Assembly (NCBI RefSeq): GCF_007992175.1 | Contig: NZ_BJZT01000037.1 | Span: 29,313-93,312 of the forward strand | DNA length: 64,000 bases | Source: Methylobacterium haplocladii | GTDB taxonomy: Bacteria; Pseudomonadota; Alphaproteobacteria; Rhizobiales; Beijerinckiaceae | Reading direction: 5' to 3' | Shown here: in pieces, positions 36,987-46,875 of the stretch | Layout of the letters: each line of letters begins with the position of its first letter | How positions within the stretch are numbered: the first letter of the stretch is position 1 | Notes under the pieces: generated by a model | The model's database searches: none | What the model was told of the DNA's origin: nothing | Seen by the model: the letters and a program-made list of their open reading frames with translations, nothing else | Program-made: the position numbers and the translations under genes

Positions 36987-38750
36987 ATGAGCAATCTCAG
37001 GGCACCACGCGAAACCCCTCTCCCCTCTGCGGGAGAGGGTGGCCCGCGAAGCGGGCCGGGAGAGGGGAGCGACGGTTCCGGAGAGGGCGCTCCCCTCTCC
37101 CGACCCTCGCTAACGCGAGGGCCACCCTCCCCCGCAGAGGGGGGAGGGTTTTTTCGCGCGATCCTGTCGGCCTGCGTGGTGCTCGCTATCGCCCTCTCCC
37201 CCCTCCCCTCGTCGGCGCAGCACGCCCCGCCCGACGCCGCCCGCAAAGCACCGGAGCGCGGCGGCGAATCCCGCAGCGAAGGCCGCAAGCTGCCGGCGGA
37301 TGCCACCACCGAGCATAGCCTCGCGCTGCCCGGCGGCCGTACCATCACGTTCACGGCCACCGCCGGCAGTCTCGGACTCGTCGACGAGTCGGGAAAACTC
37401 CAGGCGGAGATCGCGTTCATCGCCTTCGTGAAGAAGGGGTCGCGCGAGAAGATTGCCGGGCGGCCGGTGAGTTTCGCCATCAATGGCGGACCGGGGGCGG
37501 CCTCGGCCTATCTCAACATCGGAGCGATCGGCCCCTGGCGTCTGCCGAGCGACGGGCCGAGCATCAGCCCTTCCCAGACGATCGCGTTGCAGCCCAATGC
37601 CGAGACCTGGCTCGACTTCACCGATCTCGTCTTCATCGACCCCGTCGGCACCGGCTACAGCCGTGCCGCCGACGGCGATGGCAAGAGCTACTGGAGCGTC
37701 GACGGCGATGCTTCGGTGCTCGCCTCGTCCATCGCCCGCTATCTACGCCAGAACGATCGCATGGCCTCGCCGAAGTTCTACGTCGGCGAGAGCTATGGCG
37801 GGTTTCGCGGCCCCTTGATCGCGGCGAAGCTCCAGGAAGACATCGGCGTCGGGCTGTCGGGACTCGTGCTGCTCTCGCCGGTGCTCGACTTCGCCTGGCT
37901 GCAATCGGCCCGCACCACGCCCTGGGGCTTCGTCACCCGCCTGCCATCCTTCGCGGCGGCCGCTCTCGAACGGTCCGGCACCCGGCCGACCCCGAGCCTG
38001 ATGGCGGAAGCCGAGCGCTACGCCTCGGGCGACTACATCGCGGATCTCCTGAAAGGCCCCGGCGATCCGCAAGCCGTCGCGCGTCTCGCGGAGAAGGTCT
38101 CGGCCCTGACCGGGCTCGATCCCGAGGTCGTCCGGCGCCAGGCGGGACGACCGACAGCCGGAAGCTATCAGCGGGAGATCGGCCGCGACCTCGGGCGTGT
38201 GTCGTCCGCCTATGATGCGTCGGTGACCGGATGGGACCCGGACCCGACCGCGCCGCAAGCGAACTTCGAGGACCCGGTCCTGACCGGACTCCAGGCGCCG
38301 CTGACGAGTGCGATGATCGACCTCTACACGAACACGCTGAACTGGCGCGTCACCAACATGCGCTACGAACTGCTCAACGGCGCGGTGAACCGGAGCTGGT
38401 CCTGGGGATCGGGGCGCAGTGCTCCCGAAGCCATGGGCGCACTGAAAGGGATTCTCTCGCTGGACGGGTCGCTGCGCATCCTCGTGGCCCACGGCTACAC
38501 GGACCTCGTCACCCCGTATTTTACCTCGAAGATTCTGATCGACCAGATGCCGCCCTACGGCACCGGCGAACGCCTGAAACTCGCCGTGTACCCGGGCGGC
38601 CACATGTTCTATGCGAGGGCTGAATCCCGCGCCGCCTTCCATGCCGACGCCGCCGACCTCTACCTCCGGGCGCTACAGGATCGCTCAGACGGCACGGCGG
38701 CGGCAACCGGAAGCCGTCACGACCGACCACAGGAGCGGCCGACGCCGTGA
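36987..38750 (+). CDS. Secreted serine carboxypeptidase (peptidase S10), N terminus altered by a repeat
   Basis: The open frame has 587 residues. The S10 triad is readable: Ser in VGESYGGFRGP, Asp in AHGYTDLVTPY and His in YPGGHMFYAR; the oxyanion segment is INGGPGAASAYLNIG. After ATG 36987 and six codons, about 50 codons are supplied by a palindromic repeat (37008-37158), encoding low-complexity PSAGEGGPRSGPGEG-type sequence. A normal signal peptide (FRAILSACVVLAIALSPLPS) begins only after it. Either the repeat is translated ahead of an internal export signal, or an undetected downstream start is used. Catalysis would occur in the periplasm. Confidence 0.82.
   Translation: MSNLRAPRETPLPSAGEGGPRSGPGEGSDGSGEGAPLSRPSLTRGPPSPAEGGGFFRAILSACVVLAIALSPLPSSAQHAPPDAARKAPERGGESRSEGRKLPADATTEHSLALPGGRTITFTATAGSLGLVDESGKLQAEIAFIAFVKKGSREKIAGRPVSFAINGGPGAASAYLNIGAIGPWRLPSDGPSISPSQTIALQPNAETWLDFTDLVFIDPVGTGYSRAADGDGKSYWSVDGDASVLASSIARYLRQNDRMASPKFYVGESYGGFRGPLIAAKLQEDIGVGLSGLVLLSPVLDFAWLQSARTTPWGFVTRLPSFAAAALERSGTRPTPSLMAEAERYASGDYIADLLKGPGDPQAVARLAEKVSALTGLDPEVVRRQAGRPTAGSYQREIGRDLGRVSSAYDASVTGWDPDPTAPQANFEDPVLTGLQAPLTSAMIDLYTNTLNWRVTNMRYELLNGAVNRSWSWGSGRSAPEAMGALKGILSLDGSLRILVAHGYTDLVTPYFTSKILIDQMPPYGTGERLKLAVYPGGHMFYARAESRAAFHADAADLYLRALQDRSDGTAAATGSRHDRPQERPTP
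37008..37158. repeat. Palindromic repeat (family C) inside the S10 peptidase N terminus
   Basis: The outer arms are CGCGAAACCCCTCTCC and GGAGGGTTTTTTCGCG. Further inside, CTCTGCGGGAGAGGGTGGC pairs with GCCACCCTCCCCCGCAGAG. The whole ~150 nt folds into a long imperfect hairpin with smaller ones inside (GGCCCGCGAAGCGGGCC; CCCTCGCTAACGCGAGGG). The shape is that of a miniature mobile palindromic element rather than coding sequence. Confidence 0.85.
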
Positions 38751-39130
38751 ATGCTTTCCGAGGTTTCTCCATCCTGGCCGTCGTCACCGGGGTGCTGGCC
38801 GGCTGCACAAGCAGCGAGCGCATCCCGACGCCGCCCGCGCCGCAAGCAGCTCTGACACCGCCTGCCGCCGCGCCTTCGGCGCCAGCCTTCGCCGGCCCGG
38901 TTTTCGACGGCAGCGGCGTCTGTACCGGCACCGTCTCCACCACGGCTGCTTCCATCGCACCCGGCATCGGAGAGTGCGAACTCGTCCGCCTCAAAGGCAA
39001 GCCGCCCACCGACGTCCTCGTCGGCGAAGGCCGCTCGGGACGCGAGGTACAGGTGCTTTACAACGAGCCCGGTGCGAAGGAATTGTACTTCTTCGTCAAC
39101 AACAAGCTCGACCGGATCGTGAAGACGTAA
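38747..39130 (+). CDS. Hypothetical lipoprotein
   Basis: The 127-residue protein starts with GTG 38747, which overlaps the peptidase stop (GTGA). A lipobox (VVTGVLAGC) places a lipidated Cys at residue 20. The following Pro/Ala-rich linker leads to a small globular part (SGVCTGTVSTTAA, ECELVRLKGKPPTDVLVGEG, REVQVLYNEPGAKELYFFV) resembling small secreted proteins of Rhizobiales with no assigned function. Translational coupling to the peptidase suggests a shared envelope role. Confidence 0.7.
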   Translation: MNAFRGFSILAVVTGVLAGCTSSERIPTPPAPQAALTPPAAAPSAPAFAGPVFDGSGVCTGTVSTTAASIAPGIGECELVRLKGKPPTDVLVGEGRSGREVQVLYNEPGAKELYFFVNNKLDRIVKT

Positions 39131-39400
39131 AGGTCGCCGACACGTCGTGCGGTATTGGCTCTAGTAAACTCTGCAGAATTAGGACCGGATCCACGGAGAC
39201 GACGACGAGACGGTCTCTCCGGCAGCCGGGACGGCACTACGACATCGGCTCGATACGTCGATCAGTCTGATCGGCGTATCGAAGTCGTCGGGCGGTGAAA
39301 GCTCAATCGGGCGAACCGGATAACGCTCCCGATCAAATCGCGGCCGCGCCGCGGTAAGCCGCGGAAGTCTTCCCGGTGAACGAGAGCTTCGTGAGAGACA

Positions 39401-40976
<1,576 letters not shown>

Positions 40977-42803
40977 ATGGAGAAAGCGATCGCCATGCGG
41001 AGTCCGAAGCCTTCATCGAAACAGATCGCGGGACCCCAGGGCCGAAAGGTGCTCGTCGTCGTCCTGCACGGACTCTTCGCGTTTCCGAGCGCCATGGAGG
41101 ACATCCGGCGCGCCGCCATAGAGGCCTACGGACCCGAGACCGTCGTTCACGTTCCGGAGATGCCCTACGCTCACCGGACCTCCGGTGCGCGGGCGACCCG
41201 CATCGTCTCCGACCTGCTCTCCGACATCGACCGTTGGGTCGCGGATGCGAAGCCCGACAAGATCGTGCTCCTCGGGCACAGCGTCGGCGCGACGCTGGCG
41301 CGGCGAACCTTTCTGGTCGCGTCGGGATGCCCGGCGAATTTCCGTCCGGAACCCGGCCTTGCTTGCGAAAAGGCGCGGGACTGGGCCCGTAAAGTCGAGC
41401 GCGTCGTCCTGCTGTCGGCGTTCAATCGCGGATGGAAGATTTCGCCGCGGTTGAGCTGGTCGTACTCGATCCTCTTCAACGTGGTCGGTCTGGTCGGACA
41501 CCTCGTGCCAGGCGCGGTCCATTGGACCCCAACGGCGTTCGATTTCCGCCTCGGCGCCCCCTTCATGGCCCAGACGCGGCTGCACTGGCTCGCCTACCGG
41601 AGGGCGCAGCAGGGGCCGGACACGGCCGCGGATACGCTCGACTTCCCGATCCTGATCCAGCTTCTCGGCACGCAGGACGATCTCGTGTCCCCGTTCGACC
41701 AGGTCGACATCGCGGTCGACGGCACCGGGCAGGCTGCAACCGTGGGTCAGGAAGACAGGACGGAAACGGCGGCCGAGAAACAGGATTACTTCCTGATCGA
41801 GCAACCCTTCACCGATCACAAGGCCGCCGTGCGCCTCGAAGGCGACGCCGCCGCAGTGCAGAGGCGCAAACGCTTCATCGCCGCCCTGACGAGCAATCGC
41901 GCAGATCTCAAGGAAATTGCCCTCGATCCGTCGCTGCTCGCGGACGAGATCGATCTCGTCGAGCCGAAGGTGGAGAATACGGTCTTCGTCATTCACGGCA
42001 TTCGCGACGACGGCTACTGGACGCACCGTATCGCCGAGCGCGTCCGTCAGCTCAGCGGCGAGGCACCCGGAACGGACACGACCGTCTTCCGAAGCTGGAC
42101 ACCGACCTACGGATACTTCGCCATGCTGCCGTTCATGCTGCCGTGGATCCGGCGCGAAAAGGTCGAGTGGTTCATGGACCAGTACGTCACCGCCTTCGCG
42201 CAGTATCCGCGATCGGACTTCCACTACGTCGGCCACTCGAACGGAACGTATCTGGGCGCCCGCGCGCTACGCGACTATCCGGCCATGCACCTCAAGCACG
42301 TCCTCTTCGCCGGCAGCGTGGTGCGACGGGATTTCGACTGGATGCCGCTGATCGATGGCGGGCGCGTCGTGCGTTTCCAGAACGTCTGCTCGGCGGACGA
42401 CCGGGTGGTCGCCTGGCTTCCGAAGAGCATCGAATGGATACGATGGTTCGACCTCGGGGGCGCCGGCTTCGACGGCTTTCGCGATGCCGGCAAGAGGCCC
42501 GAGATCACGGAGTTCAGATATGTCCGTGGTGGCCACAGCGCCGGCATCGCCGAAGCGCATTGGGAACGGATCGCGGAATTCATCGTCCACGGCACGCCCT
42601 GGCGCGAACCGCCGGTGGGCGCCCCCGAACTCTACGAGACGCACCAGGATCCCGGTGTCGCGGCCTTCGCCAGGACCCGTCTGGGGATACCCCTCGTGGT
42701 CCTGTTCGGCGGCTTCGTCGCCCTGATCGGATATGCGTTGGGCGGCTGGTTCGGCCTGCTCGTCGCCGCCCTGATCATCCGCTTCGTCGTGACCCGGCTA
42801 TAG
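40977..42803 (+). CDS. Two-module alpha/beta hydrolase with C-terminal membrane segment
   Basis: The protein has 608 residues from ATG 40977 (alternative 40995). Two hydrolase-like modules lie in tandem. The first has VLHGLFAFPSAM and a G-x-S-x-G nucleophile in LLGHSVGATLAR. The second has VIHGIRDDGYWTHR and YVGHSNGTYLGARAL, with GGHSAG near its end as the likely catalytic His. A hydrophobic tail (LVVLFGGFVALIGYALGGWF) may anchor it to the membrane. The substrate is unknown; lipase or esterase-like activity is inferred from the fold. The gene follows an AT-rich stretch and may be an accessory gene. Confidence 0.7.
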   Translation: MEKAIAMRSPKPSSKQIAGPQGRKVLVVVLHGLFAFPSAMEDIRRAAIEAYGPETVVHVPEMPYAHRTSGARATRIVSDLLSDIDRWVADAKPDKIVLLGHSVGATLARRTFLVASGCPANFRPEPGLACEKARDWARKVERVVLLSAFNRGWKISPRLSWSYSILFNVVGLVGHLVPGAVHWTPTAFDFRLGAPFMAQTRLHWLAYRRAQQGPDTAADTLDFPILIQLLGTQDDLVSPFDQVDIAVDGTGQAATVGQEDRTETAAEKQDYFLIEQPFTDHKAAVRLEGDAAAVQRRKRFIAALTSNRADLKEIALDPSLLADEIDLVEPKVENTVFVIHGIRDDGYWTHRIAERVRQLSGEAPGTDTTVFRSWTPTYGYFAMLPFMLPWIRREKVEWFMDQYVTAFAQYPRSDFHYVGHSNGTYLGARALRDYPAMHLKHVLFAGSVVRRDFDWMPLIDGGRVVRFQNVCSADDRVVAWLPKSIEWIRWFDLGGAGFDGFRDAGKRPEITEFRYVRGGHSAGIAEAHWERIAEFIVHGTPWREPPVGAPELYETHQDPGVAAFARTRLGIPLVVLFGGFVALIGYALGGWFGLLVAALIIRFVVTRL

Positions 42804-42837
42804 AGGCCAAGTCACGATCATTGCGGCGTAGACTGCC

Positions 42838-44238
42838 TCAAATCCCGCCGAACACCCAGCGGAGCCGCGACAGGAACCCGCCACCCGGGCGCGGCTCACC
42901 CTTGCGGGCCGCCTCGCCACCCTTGGGCTCGACGGCGATCGAGGCCTTCACGAGACCGAGGGCCGCCGTGTCGGTGGTTTCGCGATCGATCAGGATGAGC
43001 GAGCCGGTGTCGCGGTTGTCGGCGTAGGGATCGACGGCGACTTCGCGATCGAGGTTGAGCGTCACTTCGCCGATGTCGTTGATGCCGAGCTTGTCGGCGG
43101 GCACCGTCTGCCCCGTCTCCAGGTCGATCCGGCTGCGGATCGCCTTGACCACGGCGTTGGTGGTGACGGTGCCGACCTTGGCCCAGAGGCTGGCGCCCGG
43201 CGTCAGGTCGGTTTCAGAAGCCCAGAACAGGCGGACGTCCAGCGTATCGGTGACCGTCAAAGGCGCGTCTACGGCAGCGATCACGGCGCCGCGCGAGGCA
43301 TCGACCTCGTCGGCGAGCACGATCGTGACCGACTGCCCCTCGCTGGCGCGGGCCAGATCACCGTCGGCCGTGTAGATCCGGGCAATGGTCGAGGTCTTGC
43401 CCGAGGGCGCGACGACGATCTTGTCGCCCGGCGCGGCCGAGCCCGAGGCGATCAGGCCGGAGAAGCCGCGGAACTCCGAATTGGGCCGGTTGACCCACTG
43501 AACCGGAAGACGGAACGGGGCGGCACGCTCTTCGGACTTGACCGGCACCTGTTCGAGGTACCGCAACAGGGGGCCGCCCGTGTACCAAGCGGCGGCGGTG
43601 CCCGGCAGGACGACGTTGTCGCCGTTCTTGGCCGAAAGCGGGATCGCGCGAATTTCCGTGAAGCCGAGAGGCGTCGCAAACTCGCCGAAACCCGCAACGA
43701 TGCGGTCGAACGTGTCCTGCGACCAGCCGGACAGGTCCATCTTATTGACGGCCAGCGCCACACGCTTGATGCCGAGTAGCGAGACCAGGATGGCATGGCG
43801 CCGGGTCTGCCGGGTCAGGCCCTGGCGGGCATCGACCAGGATTACGGCGACGTCGGCGGTCGAAGCGCCAGTCGCCATATTGCGCGTATACTGCTCGTGG
43901 CCGGGCGTGTCGGCGACGATGAACGAGCGGCTGTCCGTCGAGAAGAAGCGATAGGCGACGTCGATGGTGATGCCCTGCTCGCGCTCGGCCTGGAGGCCGT
44001 CGACGAGCAGCGCGAGGTCGATCTCCTGTCCCTGCGTGCCGTGCTTGCGCGAGTCGCGCTGGAGCGCGGTGACCTGATCGTCGAAGATCTGCTTGGTGTC
44101 GTGCAGCAGGCGGCCGATCAGAGTGGACTTCCCGTCGTCGACGGAGCCGCAGGCAATGAAGCGAAGGACTTCCTTGTTCTGGTGCGCGTGTAAGAAAGCT
44201 TCGTAGCCGAATGTCTCGGGGGACTGATGGATGGTCAT
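42838..44238 (-). CDS. cysN: Sulfate adenylyltransferase subunit 1 (GTPase)
   Basis: The 466-residue elongation-factor-like GTPase has P-loop GSVDDGKSTLIGRLLHD, switch DTPGHEQYTRNM and NKMD. Two beta-barrel domains follow. There is no C-terminal APS kinase (CysC) domain, so this is CysN and not CysNC/NodQ. With CysD it makes adenylyl sulfate (APS) from ATP and sulfate. The ATG shares one base with the cysD stop (TGATG). It is last in cysH-cysD-cysN. Confidence 0.96.
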   Translation of the reverse strand: MTIHQSPETFGYEAFLHAHQNKEVLRFIACGSVDDGKSTLIGRLLHDTKQIFDDQVTALQRDSRKHGTQGQEIDLALLVDGLQAEREQGITIDVAYRFFSTDSRSFIVADTPGHEQYTRNMATGASTADVAVILVDARQGLTRQTRRHAILVSLLGIKRVALAVNKMDLSGWSQDTFDRIVAGFGEFATPLGFTEIRAIPLSAKNGDNVVLPGTAAAWYTGGPLLRYLEQVPVKSEERAAPFRLPVQWVNRPNSEFRGFSGLIASGSAAPGDKIVVAPSGKTSTIARIYTADGDLARASEGQSVTIVLADEVDASRGAVIAAVDAPLTVTDTLDVRLFWASETDLTPGASLWAKVGTVTTNAVVKAIRSRIDLETGQTVPADKLGINDIGEVTLNLDREVAVDPYADNRDTGSLILIDRETTDTAALGLVKASIAVEPKGGEAARKGEPRPGGGFLSRLRWVFGGI

Positions 44239-45188
44239 CAGAAATAGCCCTCCTGCTTCTTACGCTCCATGGCGCCTGAACCATCCTTGTCGATGACACG
44301 CCCCTGTCGTTCGGAGGTGCGGGCGGCGAGGGTCTCGCCAACGATTTCGGGAAGTGTCGTGGCGGGGCTCTCGACGGCACCGGTCAGTGGGTAGCAACCC
44401 AGCGTGCGGAACCGGACGAGCCGGTTGTGCACGGTCTCGCCGGGCTCGAGCGGCAGGCGCTCGTCGTCGACCATTATGAGCTGGCCATCGCGCTCGACGA
44501 CCGGGCGTTCGGCCGCAAAGTACAGCGGCACGATCGGTATTTTTTCCTGCTCGATATAGAGCCAGATGTCGAGTTCGGTCCAGTTCGAGAGCGGGAATAC
44601 CCGGAAACTCTCACCGCGGCGCTTCTTGTAATTGTAGAGGTGCCATGGCTCGGCGCGCTGGCGCTTGGGGTCCCAACGATGCTGTGCGTTCCGAAGCGAG
44701 ACGATCCGCTCCTTGGCGCGGCTCGCCTCCTCGTCCCGGCGGGCGCCGCCGAAGGCCGTGTCGAACTTGTACTTGTCCAGCGCCTGCCGCAGGGCCTGCG
44801 TCTTCATCACGTCGGTATGGACTTCCGAGCCGTGGCTGAAGGGGCCGACGCCCTTGGCGAGCCCATCCTGGTTCGTATGCACGATGAGTTCGAGGCCGAG
44901 GTCCTTCACGCGCTGGTCGCGAAAGGCGATCATCTCTCTGAACTTCCAGGTCGTGTCGACGTGGAGCAGCGGAAACGGGAGTTTGCCGGGCGCAAACGCC
45001 TTCAGCGCCAGATGCAGCAGCACCGACGAATCCTTGCCGATCGAATAGAGCATCACCGGGAGTTCGGTCTCGGCGACCGTCTCGCGGAAGATGTGGATGC
45101 TCTCGGCCTCCAGACGCTGCAGATGGGTCAGGCGCGCCCGAGACGGCGCGGCCAGACCCGACGGTTTTTCGGCAATAGCGCCGCTCAT
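44238..45188 (-). CDS. cysD: Sulfate adenylyltransferase subunit 2
   Basis: From ATG 45188 the protein has 316 residues. It is an ATP pyrophosphatase fold with the PP-motif [29 protein letters not shown] and [17 protein letters not shown]. The C-terminal [14 protein letters not shown] segment reads [19 protein letters not shown]. It adenylates sulfate together with CysN. The one-base overlaps with cysH before and cysN after (TGATG each) fix the start and show a tightly coupled operon. Confidence 0.96.
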   Translation of the reverse strand: MSGAIAEKPSGLAAPSRARLTHLQRLEAESIHIFRETVAETELPVMLYSIGKDSSVLLHLALKAFAPGKLPFPLLHVDTTWKFREMIAFRDQRVKDLGLELIVHTNQDGLAKGVGPFSHGSEVHTDVMKTQALRQALDKYKFDTAFGGARRDEEASRAKERIVSLRNAQHRWDPKRQRAEPWHLYNYKKRRGESFRVFPLSNWTELDIWLYIEQEKIPIVPLYFAAERPVVERDGQLIMVDDERLPLEPGETVHNRLVRFRTLGCYPLTGAVESPATTLPEIVGETLAARTSERQGRVIDKDGSGAMERKKQEGYF

Positions 45189-45997
45189 CAAACCAGTTCC
45201 CTTCTGTTCTCGCGTGAGGTCGCAGCGCGGGCGGGCTCCTCGAACGCCGCAGGCTCTTCGCCCGGCTCGATATCTGCCTCTGGTGCGTGGACGTGGAGGC
45301 CGCACTCCTTCTTGGATTCCTGCTCCCACCACCAGCGCCCGGCTCGCTCATCCTCGCCGACCTTCACGGCTCGGGTGCAGGGCGCGCAGCCGATCGACGG
45401 AAAACCACGATCGTGGAGCGCGTTGTAGGGCACGTACTGATCCTTGACGAAGGCGTCGACCTGAGCCCGGGTCCAATCCGCCAGCGGGTTGATCTTGATG
45501 AGCCCGCGATCCTCGTCGGCCTCCGCCAGAGGCGTGTCGGCCCGATTGGCCGATTGCCCCGCGCGCAGTCCTGTGAACCAGCCCGCCGCCTGATTGAGCG
45601 CCCGGCCCAGGGGCTCGACTTTGCGGAACCCGCAGCACGCCTGCCGTGCGGCGACGGAATGGCGAAAGCCGTTGATGCCCTCGGCCGCGACGAAGGCCTC
45701 CTCGGCCTTCCGCTCGGGCGCATAAGCCCGGATACGGATGCCGTAGGCCGATTCGGTTTCGGCCCAGACATCATAGGTTTCGGGGAAGAGGCGGCCGGTA
45801 TCGAGGGTGACGATCTCGGTGCGCCCCTTGGCCATGGCGATGGCGTGGGTCACCACCTGATCCTCGATGCCGAGGCTCGTCGTGAAGACGAGGCGGCCGG
45901 AGAGTTCGGCCTCCACGAGGCGGATGCGGGCGATGAGATCGAGCCCCGCCATCCGTGCGGCGAGCCTCTCGGCCTGCTGTGCGAGAGCGACGGTCAT
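45188..45997 (-). CDS. cysH: Assimilatory adenylyl-sulfate (APS) reductase
   Basis: The 269-residue reductase has [27 protein letters not shown] and, importantly, the iron-sulfur Cys pattern Cys121-Cys122 ([10 protein letters not shown]) plus Cys204-x-x-Cys207 (IGCAPCTR). This [4Fe-4S] pattern marks the APS-using class rather than PAPS reductases, in line with the absence of cysC in this cluster. The catalytic Cys of the usual C-terminal ECGLH motif is present (KKECGLHVH). It reduces APS to sulfite. It is the first gene of cysHDN, with a palindromic motif 63 nt before the start. Confidence 0.94.
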   Translation of the reverse strand: MTVALAQQAERLAARMAGLDLIARIRLVEAELSGRLVFTTSLGIEDQVVTHAIAMAKGRTEIVTLDTGRLFPETYDVWAETESAYGIRIRAYAPERKAEEAFVAAEGINGFRHSVAARQACCGFRKVEPLGRALNQAAGWFTGLRAGQSANRADTPLAEADEDRGLIKINPLADWTRAQVDAFVKDQYVPYNALHDRGFPSIGCAPCTRAVKVGEDERAGRWWWEQESKKECGLHVHAPEADIEPGEEPAAFEEPARAATSRENRRELV

Positions 45998-46059
45998 ATC
46001 GGTGTGTCCGTAGGTGTCTTTTTGCCGCTTGAGCTTGACCCGGTTGTCTACGACCTGAC

Positions 46060-46080
46060 ATGTTCGCTATACAGAACGCT
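46060..46080 (-). promoter_or_regulatory. Candidate operator upstream of cysH
   Basis: Read on the minus strand this is AGCGTTCTGTA-TAGC-GAACAT. It contains the inverted repeat GTTC-N8-GAAC and matches the site before cysJ (46822-46842) at 17 of 21 positions in the same orientation relative to the gene. It ends 63 nt before the cysH ATG. Confidence 0.65.
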
Positions 46081-46271
46081 GTCAAGGCGCTCGGGCTGCC
46101 GATCCGCTATCTGGCAGCGCAGCAAATCCTGAGCGGGAAACCGGAAAAGGGGCGATCCGTTGCCTTTCCACGGAAGATCCTTCTCAAGTGCGGTGCGGCA
46201 GCACACGTCGAGATCGGCAGTGCCGACACCAACCAGGGCCCGGCATCGGGGCCGAATATCGTGAGGTCCGC

Positions 46272-46775
46272 TTGGACGCCATCGACCTGAAGATCCTCGC
46301 CCTTCTCCAGAAGGACGCGACCCTCTCGATCGCCGCCATCGGCGAGCAGGTCGGGCTGTCGCAGACCCCCTGCTGGAAGCGCATCCAACGGCTGGAGGCC
46401 GACGGCGTCATCGACCGGCGCGTGGCCGTGCTCGATCCCGTGAAGCTCGGCCTCGGGCTCACCGTCTTCGTCTCCATCGAGACGTCCGACCATTCCAAGG
46501 AATGGCTGGAGCGGTTCGCCTCGGACATCGCGGCGATGCCGGAGGTGCTGGAGTTCTACCGGATGGCCGGCGACGTGGATTACATGCTGCGCGTGGTGGT
46601 CGCGGACATGCGGGCCTACGACCTGTTCTACAAGAACCTGATCGCGACGCTGCCGCTCAAGAACGTGACCTCGCGGTTCGCGATGGAAAAGGTGAAGTCG
46701 ACCACCGCGCTTCCTCTGCCGGTTCCACCACCACGCGGGCGCATCGCCCCGCAGCTGGCGGTGGTCGGAGAATAA
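46272..46775 (+). CDS. Lrp/AsnC family transcriptional regulator
   Basis: The protein has 167 residues from TTG 46272, chosen because GAGG lies 5 nt upstream and the family starts at DAIDLKILALLQKDATLS. An N-terminal winged helix-turn-helix (IGEQVGLSQTPCWKRIQRLEADG) is followed by a RAM ligand-binding domain (VFVSIETSDHSKEWLERF, GDVDYMLRVVVADMRAYD). It is located between the divergent cysHDN and the co-directional cysJ, suggesting control of sulfate assimilation, perhaps by cysteine or another sulfur amino acid; that link is inference from position. Confidence 0.9.
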   Translation: MDAIDLKILALLQKDATLSIAAIGEQVGLSQTPCWKRIQRLEADGVIDRRVAVLDPVKLGLGLTVFVSIETSDHSKEWLERFASDIAAMPEVLEFYRMAGDVDYMLRVVVADMRAYDLFYKNLIATLPLKNVTSRFAMEKVKSTTALPLPVPPPRGRIAPQLAVVGE

Positions 46776-46821
46776 ATTTCTTTTTTGCGACGCGGCGGCA
46801 GGCAACACGTTCTCCGTCGCG

Positions 46822-46842
46822 AGCGTTCTGTAAAAAGAACAT
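46822..46842 (+). promoter_or_regulatory. Candidate operator upstream of cysJ
   Basis: AGCGTTCTGTA-AAAA-GAACAT contains GTTC-N8-GAAC (also GTTCT-N6-AGAAC). It is the partner of the site before cysH and lies 34 nt before the cysJ ATG. Confidence 0.65.
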
Positions 46843-46875
46843 CCCGTCGTTGACAGCGGCTCGTCCGCGAACGAC

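Noticed and set aside
37008..37158. CRISPR-like or tandem repeat structure in the peptidase N terminus
   Set aside because: The repeated blocks are inverted, not direct, and there are no spacers. It is a palindromic element.
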